Source of the DNA: Papiliotrema nemorosa
Taxonomy: Eukaryota; Basidiomycota; Tremellomycetes; Tremellales; Rhynchogastremaceae
Assembly: GCA_032158125.1 (NCBI GenBank)
Contig: JASKOT010000005.1
Coordinates: forward strand, 682,001-746,000
Direction of reading: 5' to 3'
Length of the DNA stretch: 64,000 bases
Part shown: positions 1 to 11,401 of the stretch, piece after piece
Position numbering within the stretch: position 1 is the stretch's first letter
Layout: each line of letters begins with the position of its first letter
The notes under the pieces: generated by a model
Seen by the model: only the letters and a program-made list of their open reading frames with translations
What the model was told of the DNA's origin: nothing
Database searches by the model: none
Program-made: the position numbers and the translations under genes

Positions 1-2751
1 ACGGTACATTTGGCGTGACGGGTTTGCCCTCTACCACCAACGGAGAGGGAAGTCTGGGGTTGAAGCTGCATCCGTCTCCTACAAAGGCACCCATCATGCA
101 ACGGGGCGCCCAGGATTCAATCAGCTCGACATCGACCGTCGACTCTGTGTTACCTACGACTCCGGACGACGAACCGAAAGAACTTCCCATGTCGTATCCT
201 TCCAAACCTCAGATAGCCGAAACGTCGTCGACCCCTACCTCCTCCATACCCTTCCCTTCATTCGAGCCTCCCATCCTGAAATCTGTCCCGATACCTCATC
301 GCACATTATCTCAAACGGCTCCAAGTCGTCCAACCCTAGTGACATCACGCAGGGCTTCTGGTTTGGGGCATCATAGAGGCAATGGTCCACAAGGTGGTTC
401 GTTACAAATCCCTTTTCCCACTTCGGCTTCCACATCGCACATCCCTGGTCAACCTGGCAGTACGGCTTCAAGCAACAACTTGTTACGACCTACAGCAAGT
501 ATGATCAGAAAGAAATCTGGGGAAGTGGTCAAACCCTCTCTCAAGATCCGATCCATGTCGACGCCCGACTTGTCGCGACAAGGAGACGGAGAGCCCAAAA
601 CGCCTGTACACGAAGATACGAGAGGCTTCCCCGACGAGCGAAGCAAATCGGTCCGATTTGCCGACGGTGACGATGGAGATCCTCAAGCACTGGAGAGAGT
701 GGTCCTATTCTTGCGGGAACAAAGACCGACAGCAGTCGGCAAGGCTGCGGATCCCGATCATGTCGGACCCGTCACCGATACCGAAACGGAGGCCGATGAC
801 ACGGACGCTTCTGATTTCGTTCAATTCCGAACTCGACGAAATGCTGCAGCTCGAGCGGCAGACGAGCAAGGGCAGATTATGCTCGAAGGCGGTAGTCGAG
901 TCCCGCGTCTGCGCTTTGACTTTTCGCCCGATGCGAGGGGCAGCTTGGACGGCGAAAACGTCATTGTTGAACGAGTAGAGCTCATCAATGGTCCCGGACC
1001 TCTGTGCATGAGGGGAACGATCATCGCAAGGAACTTGGCATTCCAGAAGTGGATCAGCGTGAGATTTACGCTAGACCATTGGCAGTGAGTACACGAAAAC
1101 TTTGGCAAAGATTGACCGCTGACATCAGAACTCGATCCGAGGTCTCGGCCGAACACGTCACGCATATTCCAGCCTCTACAACTGGAGACCAAGGTTGGGA
1201 TCGATTCTCCTTCACCATCAAATTGGAAGACTTCAAGCGCAAGATCGAGGAGAGGCAGTTAGTGCTATGTGTGCGATACTCTATCGGTGATCAGGAATGG
1301 TGGGACTCGAACAGCGGCATGAACTACAGCTTTACCTTCCGAAAAGGTCCGCCTCGTCGACCAACGCGTGTCTCTGGTCCGCCGGCTCTTGGAGGTCAAT
1401 ACACGGCGACTACGACCATTGCCGGTCTGAGACAACGAAGCTCGTCGCCGTCCTCGGAGATCAGCAAGGCCTTCGGAGTGGCTTCTACCACCGCACAGCC
1501 AACCGGTCCTCGGAACTGGGTCTTTCCAAAGTATGCCGCGCAACACATGGGTGACTCCACGACACGAAGCGAATCGCCCGTACCATCGGCCGCACCTCCT
1601 ACCGCGTACAAGATTCCTGCTCCTCCCGACGTCCACACCCATCTCTCTCTATCGAAATACTGCGCTCCATCGCCACCCCAATCTCCACCCACGGAGACGG
1701 GATTTTCACTCGTTGCGCTTGACGGTAGCGCTGTGCTTGAATCGCCAAACCCTTCCGCCGAGACCAAGGTGGTTGAGATGAACCTGATGGGTGGACAATT
1801 TGCCACGCTCAGTCCACCCCCTGCATCGACCACCCATGAACGACGATCGAGCTGGAATGGTGAGAGTGGGTCTTGGGAGTCGTTCGCTCAGGTCATGGAC
1901 AACTTGGGCGACGAGGAGACTACTCCCAATACGTCGACTGATGGAGACTCGACCCCAATCGCCCCCGGTTCCCAGTCACCTACGACCAAGTCGGGCTCCA
2001 GCGGTGAATCGTCGCCTGATCGATCGAGATCATTGGGATTCAAGCGATCCACCGGAGACCTGAGGGCACTGTTGGACGAAGATGGCACCGGACTGCTCAC
2101 TCCACCCCCGTCGAACCTGTCTTCGCCTCCTTCGCCAAGTCTCCCCATGCTCTCGTCTGAGGCGCCCATGTCGCCGTCGTCCAGTATCACGACGGGAGAA
2201 TCGAGTCCGGTCAATACGGTCTCGTCTACCAATGACTCGATCACCGACCTGGCTAACCTCGGCATGGACGTTGATCCCGAGGCCCGAGGAAGGTCCCTTA
2301 AACCTGAATACAAGATGCTAAACAGTCACTCTTACCAGGATTTTGTGAGTCACCCGTGGTGGCAACTCAAAAATATTGGCTAACTTTACAGCTGGATAAG
2401 TTTTGCTTCTTCACTTCGCCGAGGATGACGCCGGATGACGAGGTACTCTTCAGTCGTCCCACCTTTATTCCTCTCAGTGGAGCGGCATCGCCGAATGGCT
2501 TCCCATTCTTTGCTCAGTCTACGAACGCTTCCAACTCGCCACGAAACACTCCAACACCAACTCGAAATTATGATTCATCCATGGATGCTTTCGGGTTTTC
2601 GGCAATTGCACAAGCAGCTCAAGCTGGTGGACCAGCAACTCCCAAAGCTGCCCCAGTTGCTAGATCGCCCATCGCAGGTCATGTGCACCCTCCCCTCGAG
2701 TGGACCGGGACACAGGTTGGGCAGTCTTCTCCGACTCTATCTGCGCAATAG
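1..2751 (+). CDS. PP1 regulatory (glycogen-targeting) subunit with CBM21 domain, 5'-partial
   Basis: Three exons: <3..1084, 1129..2344, 2392..2751 (introns 44 and 47 nt, both GTGAGT..AG, frame kept). The frame is open at the left edge, so the start lies outside. The first visible part is low-complexity Ser/Pro-rich. A PP1-docking RVxF motif (KSVRF) sits at nt 645-659. A CBM21 carbohydrate-binding domain follows at about nt 958-1350, spanning intron 1, with WDRFSFTIKL and WWDSNSGMNYSFTF as typical late strands. The C-terminal 400 residues are Ser/Pro/Thr-rich and probably disordered. Proteins of this build (yeast Gac1/Pig1 and animal PPP1R3 families) bring PP1 catalytic subunit to glycogen and glycogen synthase. 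The function is inferred from the RVxF plus CBM21 combination; assignment to one yeast paralogue is not possible. Confidence 0.85.
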
Positions 2752-4232
2752 ATCGCTACCTCGTCGGCGTATCCGGTAACGAACGACTTGATGCCTATAG
2801 CATTCACGGTCTCCGCCTTCTCTGGTCGCCCTGCTTCTAGCTCGTCAGAGCATTACTCTTAATTGCCATTTCCATTCGCTTTCTCCATTCGCAGTTTCAC
2901 TCATATTCACCTCGCATACACACTTGATATATTGATATTAGCCATAGGTCTTTTTTCTCACATTTTTGGTATACTTCCTGTCTCGATATACGTCTTAATG
3001 AAACGACTGTCTTCTACTACTTTGCTTTTTTTCTGCTTGGTCAGAAATGTAGCTCACATTTGTACGATGTATGAATTTGATTCTGTGTCCAACAAGCCGA
3101 TGTCCAATCAGGCCACGTCTGTTCAAGCGGGACAATGTGGTGGTCAACGGGGAGATGATGGACCGTTGTCAGGTTTGAAGTGGCGCTTTGCCAGATGTTT
3201 TAAAGCCCATGTCACTCTTGGAGACCATACGATCTGCAAATTGCGCAGTGTAGTCTTGTATCTATGTGGCAGCAAATGCCAATTCTACTTGACGGTGTAA
3301 GAGTGAGAATCCATCACACGCGATCCTTTTTACTCGATGCCGAACACAGTTGTTGCAGAAGCAACCACTGCAGATCACCCGTACAGGGAAAGGAGATGAG
3401 TCACCTTCGCCCCTGTTTCATGTTCTTTAACACCACCATCTCCCTTTCGCGCAACCCCCATCTGGCATTAATTGTTCGATATACTGTACGAGTACTATGA
3501 AACTCAGTTACAGGAGGAGCCACGAGGTCGATAGTTGGATTTCGAAGTTTACGGATAAGAAGATGCGCTGGATGGTCGAGACGACGCCAAAGTCTCAGTA
3601 TCAGGGTACCTCCTCCACACTAACGAGTCGTGTGATCTTACCCGTCATACATTCGCCCCATCACTCACCAATCTCCCATACTCTTCGTTCGGGCCTTGAG
3701 GGGGATAGGTCGGAGAAGGGGAACCGGACCAGGTCGACGGCCAACATGGAGGCGTACCGCACACCCTCGAACAAGACACTCTGATCCAACGAGCACAGGA
3801 AGACAGATAAGTAGAGGGGACCTAGTGGGCAAAAGGAGGAATTGGTCGCCTTTGAGCTACATCCTGGGCATTGCGTGTCCTGCAGGCGTAGGGTTGATCA
3901 TCATCGGCTTAGCACTTGTTTTCCTAGGTAAGCTGCACCCGCCCACTCCAGGGTAGTCCTGGTTAATGATCAGCGAGACGAATAGAGGGTCCTAAAGTTA
4001 ATCGGCGGGGATGAGCTGGTTCTGTCGTGCTTCAGCGGTTTGTTACTTGGTCACTGATGTGCCCAATGCCCTGTGCAACTGTTAGGACGATTTTGGGATC
4101 CGTTTGGATGCTCAACCTTTGTCCGAACGAAGAGTCATTATGCATGCGTACAACAGGTCGTCAAGGGCAATGAGACGAGAAAACATCAGGGACGAGATGA
4201 GACGATCGGTCGGAAGGGTGGACCAAACGCAA
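2752..4232. other. Long intergenic/3' region, no secure gene
   Basis: This 1.5-kb gap lies between the 3' ends of two convergent genes. T-rich 3'-UTR-like sequence covers the first 400 bases. An open stretch around 3790-3930 encodes one strongly hydrophobic helix and ends at a good GTAAGC donor, but I could not join it to a convincing start (see findings). Nothing else recognised. Confidence 0.5.
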
Positions 4233-4710
4233 TTATCCGTTGATCTTCTTGGATCGGCCTTGTCGCTGGGACATTAGCAGTGTCCACGCGTCACATGGTT
4301 CGACGCACCTTTCGCAATCGCTGTAATTTCCTCGCTGACATTTTAGAAGCCATCTCTTCCAATCTCTTCTTCTCTTCAATCCTCTCCCTTCTTTCTTTGA
4401 TGTTATTCCTCTTCCTACATGATTAGCGAGCCGCATCGCGCAATGTTGCGATGACCCACCTCTCTTTCTCAGCCTCAATCTCCTCTTTCATATCCCTCTC
4501 TACGCCTTTGACAGCCGCTCGCTTGTTCTCTGCTTCTTTACGTTTCTCAAAAGGCGTCTTGATCGCTGAGGAGATGTATGACCTCGCTTTGGCCGATTTA
4601 GCAGATTTGTGGGCCTTCCCGGGTGTTCGACCTTGCTTGCTGGGTGCTAGAGGGACCGTCACGGGCGTGGAGGATGACCCTGCAGTCGCAGTAGAGGTAT
4701 TCGCGTCCAT
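4233..4710 (-). CDS. CGR1: rRNA-processing protein Cgr1
   Basis: Exons 4460..4710, 4309..4414, 4233..4265 (introns 45 and 43 nt) give 129 aa. The family pattern is clear: an N-terminal GRTPGK followed by a long Lys/Arg/Glu-rich helix and the C-terminal signature LRKRQGRSKKING, the position where yeast Cgr1 ends in a similar basic tail. Cgr1 is a small nucleolar protein needed for pre-rRNA processing and 60S subunit assembly. The start chosen is the first Met after which the family-like sequence begins. The gene is divergent from CDT1, sharing a 344-bp promoter region. Confidence 0.88.
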
Positions 4711-5054
4711 GTTGATGAGGATTACAGCAATGTCGACGGTTGTGATGTCCAGATGCAGCACGGTGATAAGTGAAGTTTTAGGTGGAGGCGGCGATCTCCG
4801 CCATATACGCCCGGTGCCTGGGAGAATGGTGCATTTCATGTTGCAAGCCTCCTCTGGATCATCCTCGACCGATCATTACATCCATCTGTACTTGACTCTC
4901 TCTTTCGTCGCTTGTCGATCTGTGCAGGACACGAAGATCTGCAGCTACGTCTTTTGTACCAGTCTGGAACTGGAATCTTTGTATCTCGCCACGTGGAAGA
5001 GACGGTGAGAAGGTTCAGTCGGGTTGAACGAAAGATCGAAAGGAACATAGTATC
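4711..5054. promoter_or_regulatory. Shared upstream region of CGR1 and CDT1
   Basis: This is 344 bp between two divergent start codons, so it must hold both promoters. I see no clear TATA box or known operator. Confidence 0.5.
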
Positions 5055-7145
5055 ATGTCTGCTGTCACTCCTCGGAAACGGAAGATTGGCACTGTCGACT
5101 CGACGTCGACTACACCACGACGAGCAATGAGAAAGTGAGCTTAACATTTCTTAGTGGACGTTACCCAGACTCATCAATAGTGCGCCCGCGCCCAACCCAC
5201 CTTTGATACCCTTTCCGACCCCTCCTTCAACCCGACATCGACATATCAAGTCGGAACTTCCTGTAGCTCCCGCTCAACCCATCTTCGCATCTTCGGAGGA
5301 GCTGACTCCACCTGGGACACCCTCCAAGAGAGACCTCGACGCCGCTGCCCTCCCACCGCACTTGCAAAACCTGTTGAACTTGCACAATGCGTTCAACCTC
5401 GCTCTGTCTCTACACCTCGCTACGCATCCTCCCGTACTTCCTCCTCATCCTCCTAGCAGTACCAAGATTGATTTACCAAATCTGACCAACTTTCTTGCTA
5501 TCAAAGAAACAGTAGAAAGGACAGGTGGACGTCGATTCGGTCTGCCGGAACTGGGAAGACTCGCATGGGTCTGGCAATGGGATGGCGAGCGGTCGACGAT
5601 CGACAAAGCAGTGTCAGAGAGCCACAAATCGATCAAAGAGGACGAGAACCCATTTCTAGTCGACCGAGATACTTCTAGCACATCATCCATACGAGTGTGT
5701 GGCATGTCGTACCTCATCACCCCTACTCGAACGCTGGACGCAACGGGGAGGAGGGTACACACGCATGGTATAGGCATCGAGCTGGATCTCAAGCCGGGAG
5801 AGACAAGAAGGATGCTTATAGGTGGGAATGAAGGTGGTCTGGGAAACAGAGGGCAAGGTGGAGGTATGGCAGCTATAGGACGATGGAACTCGGGGCAAGA
5901 GCAGAGGGAGGATCTATTTAGGCAGCGGCTGGACCGCTGGGTAGAGCTTCACGGCGGCTACGAGGTAGGTCGACCACCAAGACCCTTCTTGAGCTCACGC
6001 TAGGCACCTGCTCCGAGCCTTTTGCCTACTCCTTCGACATCTGGATCATCTCGCAGTACCATTCCCCCCATCCCTATTCTTCCGCTACCTCATCTCGGAT
6101 CATCATCAGTCATGCCCGGTGGACTCTTCGCCAATGCCTCTTCTTCGAAACTCGACCCTTCTCCCGGATTGACCTCCATGCCAAAGGCTACATCGCTAGA
6201 CGACCCCTTTGTGCTGGAAGACAAGCAAGACAAGGGCAAAGTCACCCGCCCCGGATCTGTGGAAGAACGTAGAAAGGCCATGATGGATAGGATAAAGGCA
6301 AAGTCGGGGAAGGCAAGCACGCTAGGGTCGGCGGTCGGATCGGCAAACCTGAATCTGATTAGACCGAGGGCCTCTGTTATAGATCAACAAGAAGCATTGA
6401 AGCGGAGGAGCACGTTGAGTCGCTTAGAAGGGATAGCAGAGGGTGTTTGGATGTAAGTCTGCCGAACAACATGACCTCAGCTGATCGCTAGGATGTTTTC
6501 GGCTCCGTCTGTTGGACCGTCTAGTCTGCCAACGCCACCTCGAGGCAGGAGGAAAGCGATACCTATGGCGGAAGTGGTTGATCTGATCGTCAAATCCTCC
6601 AAAACGCCCATCTCAATAGGTCAGTCAAGCTGTCCTTCACCATTATCACTCATTCAGTGTGTTGACCCGCAGCCGAAGCAGAAACGTCACTTCGCATGCT
6701 GACGGAGCTCTGTCCATTCTTTCTGACCATCAAAACGGTCGCACGAAAGGAGTGGCTCGAGATGCCTTCTGCGGTGGCTGCAGCGCCTGCATCACCCGGC
6801 ACGACCCTCGCCTCAAGTAGGCTCATGTCTGCGTTGGATGTCAGTCCGCGTCCTGGCATGACCACTCCAACGCGAATGTTGACCGGGTCAAACGATTCGA
6901 CTCCTCTACGATTGCCGGAAGAGCCCGGGTCGCCCACTCCAGGTTCGCGAAAGTTGCCAGCGCTTGGGCCACCTATGTCCCCGTCAAAACCCTCTGCGAG
7001 CGCGACGAGATTGGGTGAGGGGCTGCAGACGCCCGTGAGTAAAGTCAGTGGAGAATTGGCGGGTCCGGCCAGTCCGGGTAGAGTGAGGAGGGTGATGGGA
7101 CTCAGGGAAGTCAGGGAGAGGATAAGGCGGGAGCTGGGTGAATGA
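5055..7145 (+). CDS. CDT1: DNA replication licensing factor Cdt1
   Basis: Five exons: 5055..5134, 5181..5964, 6004..6452, 6492..6619, 6673..7145 (introns 46, 39, 39, 53 nt), 637 aa. The N-terminus is basic (PRKRK, a likely nuclear signal) and rich in TP/SP sites. Residues about 90-285 match the Cdt1 central geminin-binding-like winged helix (FNLALSLHLATHPPVLP, then a conserved LPELGRLAWVW). Residues about 440-510 match the C-terminal winged helix that binds Mcm2-7 (EVVDLIVKSSKTPIS, then LRMLTELCPFFLTI). Cdt1 loads the MCM helicase at origins in G1 with ORC and Cdc6. The many SP/TP pairs between domains suggest CDK control, which is an inference. Both diagnostic domains are present, so confidence is high. 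Confidence 0.85.
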
Positions 7146-8309
7146 GGCAGTGACATCGATCTACATCTATATGCACATGTATCTGTCTTCACATGTCAGC
7201 TGCATACTGGAGGTCTCCCGGACGTGAGTTAGCAGTGGAAAAGCATGGATAGAAGTTTGGAGAGGATCGCGAATCAGGAGGAGGTTCACTGAAAAGCAAC
7301 CCTCGCTCTCCAGGAGGGCTCAGACTGAAGGTTATCACGTCTTCGTGATCCCAATCTGATCCAGCGCGACGAAGAAGAAGAGTTCAGCATGTATACTGTG
7401 CTTTCATCATCGCCCGAGAGAAGACCGAGGCTTTCCAACGACATATGGAGGGATGCAAGAGCAATTTTATATCAACCTCTAAGTTTTAGTCTGTAAAGGG
7501 CAAAAGGGTTGGCGAAGGCTGCATAAACGAAAGGGTGCAGGGTCAGATATACTGTACTCACTGACGAAATGTGGAAGGATACCTTTCAACTAGGGATCTT
7601 CTGATCGCAGCCAGAGACAAACTCGACTGTTGACGTCCTTTGATCTGTGAGGAGGTCCTACACGTCTGAGGAGAAGACGGGCGATTTCTCCCTCGGTCAC
7701 AGCGCTGAGACCTTGACTGCGCTGACCCTGATTCCAGTGTATCGCCTATTGCAACTATCGAACGTCATGCCCGCCTCTAATAGGATTCGACCAAATATGT
7801 CGCCCATCTAAGCGCACCTGTGCAGAGGGATCGCACTCTGTCACCCCGCTTCTCGTTGCATGTCATTCGCCATTCTTCGGCTGACCGAAGATGCAATATG
7901 GGCACAGTATCGTCAGATGCGGATCTACGCGCACCAATGTGCACCTACATACCGTGTGTTGACCTCCTCGATGCTCCTACCCTATTCTGATTCCTTCATT
8001 TCCAGCCGCCTGATCCTTGGGATCCTCTTCTGATTGCGCCGGAAGATGCGTGAAAAGCGTCGCCCTTCCCGTCACCAGTGTATACACAAACCTGAAGGAG
8101 TAGGTTTATGGGTGGCTATGGCAAATATGTATATTTTCAGACATTTCGCATAGTCAATCATCTGTAAAGTGAAAGAACAAGCTAGAAAGTCGCAGCTTTT
8201 TTGGGGGATGTGATGTGTGAAGCGCTGCATAACCGACAAAGGATCTGGATTTTCGGACGTGAAATCAAACGAACGATCGAACGGGCATCCTTCACTCGAT
8301 CACGGCATG
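7146..8309. other. Intergenic region between convergent genes
   Basis: About 1.16 kb after the CDT1 stop and before the hydrolase stop. I see only short, non-conserved open frames on both strands. No tRNA, repeat or RNA gene could be recognised by eye. Confidence 0.5.
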
Positions 8310-11050
8310 TCATTGCGGCCTCACCATCTGCTCAGAGTTGCGCCTGCCCGACCTCTCCTCTTCTTCCCGAATTTCGGCCTCGACCGTTCTCCTGATCTCT
8401 TCCATGCTTTCCCCACCGGCACGCTCTTTGTCCGCCTACCATCAGCAATGCTATTGTGCCAGGAGGCGAGCTACTCACCTTCGTGGACATCCTGTACCAT
8501 ATCAACATAGCTGCCGACGTCTTCTTGCTGATCTCGTCGACGCTCTTGCCCATTTCTCTCGCCATGTCTCGATCGAATGTCCCAGCAATACTCGCGAGAG
8601 GTGGTCTCTCTCCAATTAGATCTCGAGTGAGGAAGCCGCTCTTTTCTGCCAATTTTCGATCTGTCCGCTTGATGGTTCGCCACTTGATGAGGTCCTGACG
8701 ATACTTTTCGTCCCATTCCGCTCGCTTGGCCAGCCACTTTTTAACAGCTCCATCAGGGTGCACTTGTCCGATGTGATCACGTAGATTCGGATGTAGTGCT
8801 GGTATCGAGTCTATCGGCTCGAACGGTCTTATCTTGCCAAACGTCGAAACGCGCTCAGAAACGATATGTCCAGGTCCAAAGGCAGGCTCGGATCCTGTCA
8901 CGGATACCGTTCCAGTCGGTGGTACTCCTTGCGGGTCTTCCTCATCGCTTGGCTCGGTATCTGAGGAGGCTTCGGATTCCACATCACCGACTTCGAGCTC
9001 TTCTGCGTTGGCAGCATGCGCGGATTTGATGTTTATCATTGGCTGAGTGAGGTCGAGAACTGAAGATTCTCGCGTGGTCGGCGCTGTGGTCATAGGGGAA
9101 GGGGCAGAAGTGGACGAAGTGGAAGCATGATTGCCGTTGTTAAGCGTACTGGATCTTGAGGGATCTTTGTGACGCGAAACGCGGGGCTGAAGCTGGCGCT
9201 CGAGCCCCTTGGCTGCGGCCGTGTACGCCCATATGTTGAAGCTGGAAGTGAGCGTGAAGTTCTTGACAGGTGCCTACTTTGCGCATGCTCGATACATGTA
9301 CTTGGCGCTTCTCGTCCAGCTCAACGTCGGGACAACATGACAGCATCCTTCGTAAATTTGCAAATGCACCCTAGTCGGCTTGTACTTGTCGATGGCCGGT
9401 TTTTGGTCGGGATATTCCGCCAGCGTCCTCGCTGAAGGCGGATATGTCGTAGCGGCTGCAGCCTTATGAGCAAGATAAATGATCTCATCACGCAGCAATT
9501 CGCCTCCTCCCCCGATCTGACTTTAGCTAAGAACGGCTAGGGTCGAGACAATGGTCGGTCTTACAATAAGCAGCGGACAAAGTCCACCCAGCGATCCCAA
9601 GTTAACCGGTGAGACAAGTGGATGGGTAAGCAGCGAATTGGGGCTGCTTCGTCAATCACATTACGCAGATAGACGCATGACTCACCAGTACATCTGAATT
9701 TGCTCATCGTATTCCACCTGCGTCCCGTCTGGTAAATCCACCTTAACTCCATCTCCAGGTAGCGGTGGCCAGGTTGCACTAGGCTTATAGTGGAAACTTG
9801 GACTCAGTTCGACATCCACACGGTAGACTTACCCAGTATTCGGTATGAAATCGCCTCCGTCCCAGCCTCCGATACTCGGCATACTATGTGTCAAGTCCAC
9901 CCACGGGCTGATCAAGCTTGCTCCAGCAGGCATGGGCAGTCCCATCTCGCGAATGATGATCAACAAGGAAATGACCATCCCAGCTCCGGCAGAATCGCCC
10001 ATCAGGATGATAGAAGTAGGCAAGATAGGGGCATGAGTTCCAGGCGGAGGATCAAGCAGGTAGAGATAGGAAGCCAAGGCGTCTAGGAGACCACAAGGCT
10101 GATTGAGTCAGCCAGCCAACCGACAATGCAATGATCAAGAGCCACTTACGAAAGGGTATTGAGGCGACAAGCGATATGCGGGACAGAAAGCTCTCGCACC
10201 GGCTTTGCGAGCATGCCGCTGCACTTGATACCGGTGCGTGTCCAGCGACGAGAAGAAGAATGCTCCGCCTAGCGATCAGCGTGAAGCTCAGTGCAGCCAG
10301 CTATCGTGGCACGTACCATGTATGTACAAGATCACACGGTCTCCAATGACCTCCCCGCCAGCACTATCTTTGACACTGCCGAGTGTAGCTTGCCTTCTCG
10401 GCAAGAAGGAATGTCGCATCGATGCCGTGCCCGAGGCCTCGATAGGTGATGAGGAATCAGATACAGTAGAAGGTCTCGTATGTGTCCTTCGCAGGTAGTC
10501 TTTTTGCATCTATCAAGGTCAGCCGCTGTAGACCCCGCAGGGTATGATAGCTCAAATCTCACCTCTATCCATTCACCCTCCAACTCCCTTCCGCGAACGG
10601 TCCACCACTTTCTCCCGCCTATCAGCTTGATACCACCTCCAGAGCTGCCTTCCCGGCCGTATGAAGCTAGATGTCTCTCCAAGATATCTTCAGCCCTTGT
10701 AATAGACTCTTGTGGCACAGCGACAACCTTCCTGTTTACCCAGACTGGGCGTCAGCTATGTCCTAACTGGGGGCGTGGAATATACCAGGCGTAGGTAAAG
10801 CCATAGCGGTGAAGGCTTGTACCTCTTCGACTCCATGATGACTTGCAAAATCGAGAAATCGCCTGACGAGCTTGAGACCTTCCTCGTAACTCAACTGATC
10901 TTCTGGACCTCCACCTGGACCTCCATCTTGTAGCGACTTCTTCGCGGCTTTCGAGCGTGAGCGTCTTGCAAGAATATGCGAGAAGAACGTCGAGACGACA
11001 GTTGGAGTAGTCGCGATGGCCACGGATGGTGTACCGAAACCGGACGGCAT
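8310..11050 (-). CDS. Alpha/beta hydrolase fold-3 (hormone-sensitive-lipase family)
   Basis: Ten exons: 10786..11050, 10563..10744, 10317..10509, 10150..10268, 9833..10098, 9686..9796, 9565..9643, 9278..9516, 8479..9241, 8310..8435; introns 36-53 nt; 780 aa. HSL-family landmarks are all visible: oxyanion-hole HGGAFFF (about residue 213), nucleophile elbow GDSAGAG (about 286), LLRDE carrying the acid (about 414) and a late His in EGCCH (465). The first 200 residues probably hold a membrane or cap part. The last 280 residues are an acidic, charged tail without a known domain. It is probably a lipid or steryl esterase; the substrate is unknown. It is divergent from the AsnRS gene. Confidence 0.85.
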
Positions 11051-11401
11051 GGTGTATCGGAGTCCTTGGGGTGGCTTTGCAACGTTCTCAGGCAGTGTTC
11101 ATGGATGAGGATCGCTGGTTCATGTCGAGGAAAGTGATGACGTCGAGAGATAAACACACACAGGTTGGCGGAGATCGCCGCTCATTGTGACGTGGCATTA
11201 CTTGCTGCCGTCTCCTTATCTCACCGTTATCACCCTCAGCCCCCCCCCCAGTTCGTGTTTCATCCGGACTTTCGAGCGAGATTTCGACTCGACCGTCACA
11301 AGGGTGTTGGACCAAGCACCCTCATCTCGCACATCTTGGACCATCACCTCGAGGAGAATCCACTGGTCGCTTACATAATTCATTCACAAGCAAATTGCAG
11401 C
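11051..11401. promoter_or_regulatory. Shared upstream region of hydrolase and AsnRS genes
   Basis: This is 351 bp between divergent starts, with a run of ten C residues near 11241-11250. No TATA box or known motif was recognised. Confidence 0.45.

Noticed and set aside
2863..3300. Hydrophobic 145-codon open frame downstream of the CBM21 gene
   Set aside because: T-rich 3'-UTR-like sequence gives Phe/Leu/Ile codons by chance; no family-like pattern and no supporting splice or start context.
4451..5008. 185-codon plus-strand open frame
   Set aside because: Antisense to the first exon of CGR1, whose minus-strand product matches a known family.
7146..8309. Search for tRNA or other RNA genes in the large gaps
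   Set aside because: No A-box/B-box pair with a foldable cloverleaf could be seen by eye here or in the other gaps; a tRNAscan-SE/Infernal run would decide.
11241..11250. Run of ten cytosines (similar run near 61925)
   Set aside because: Homopolymer runs in divergent promoters; no recognised element, may be sequencing-sensitive.
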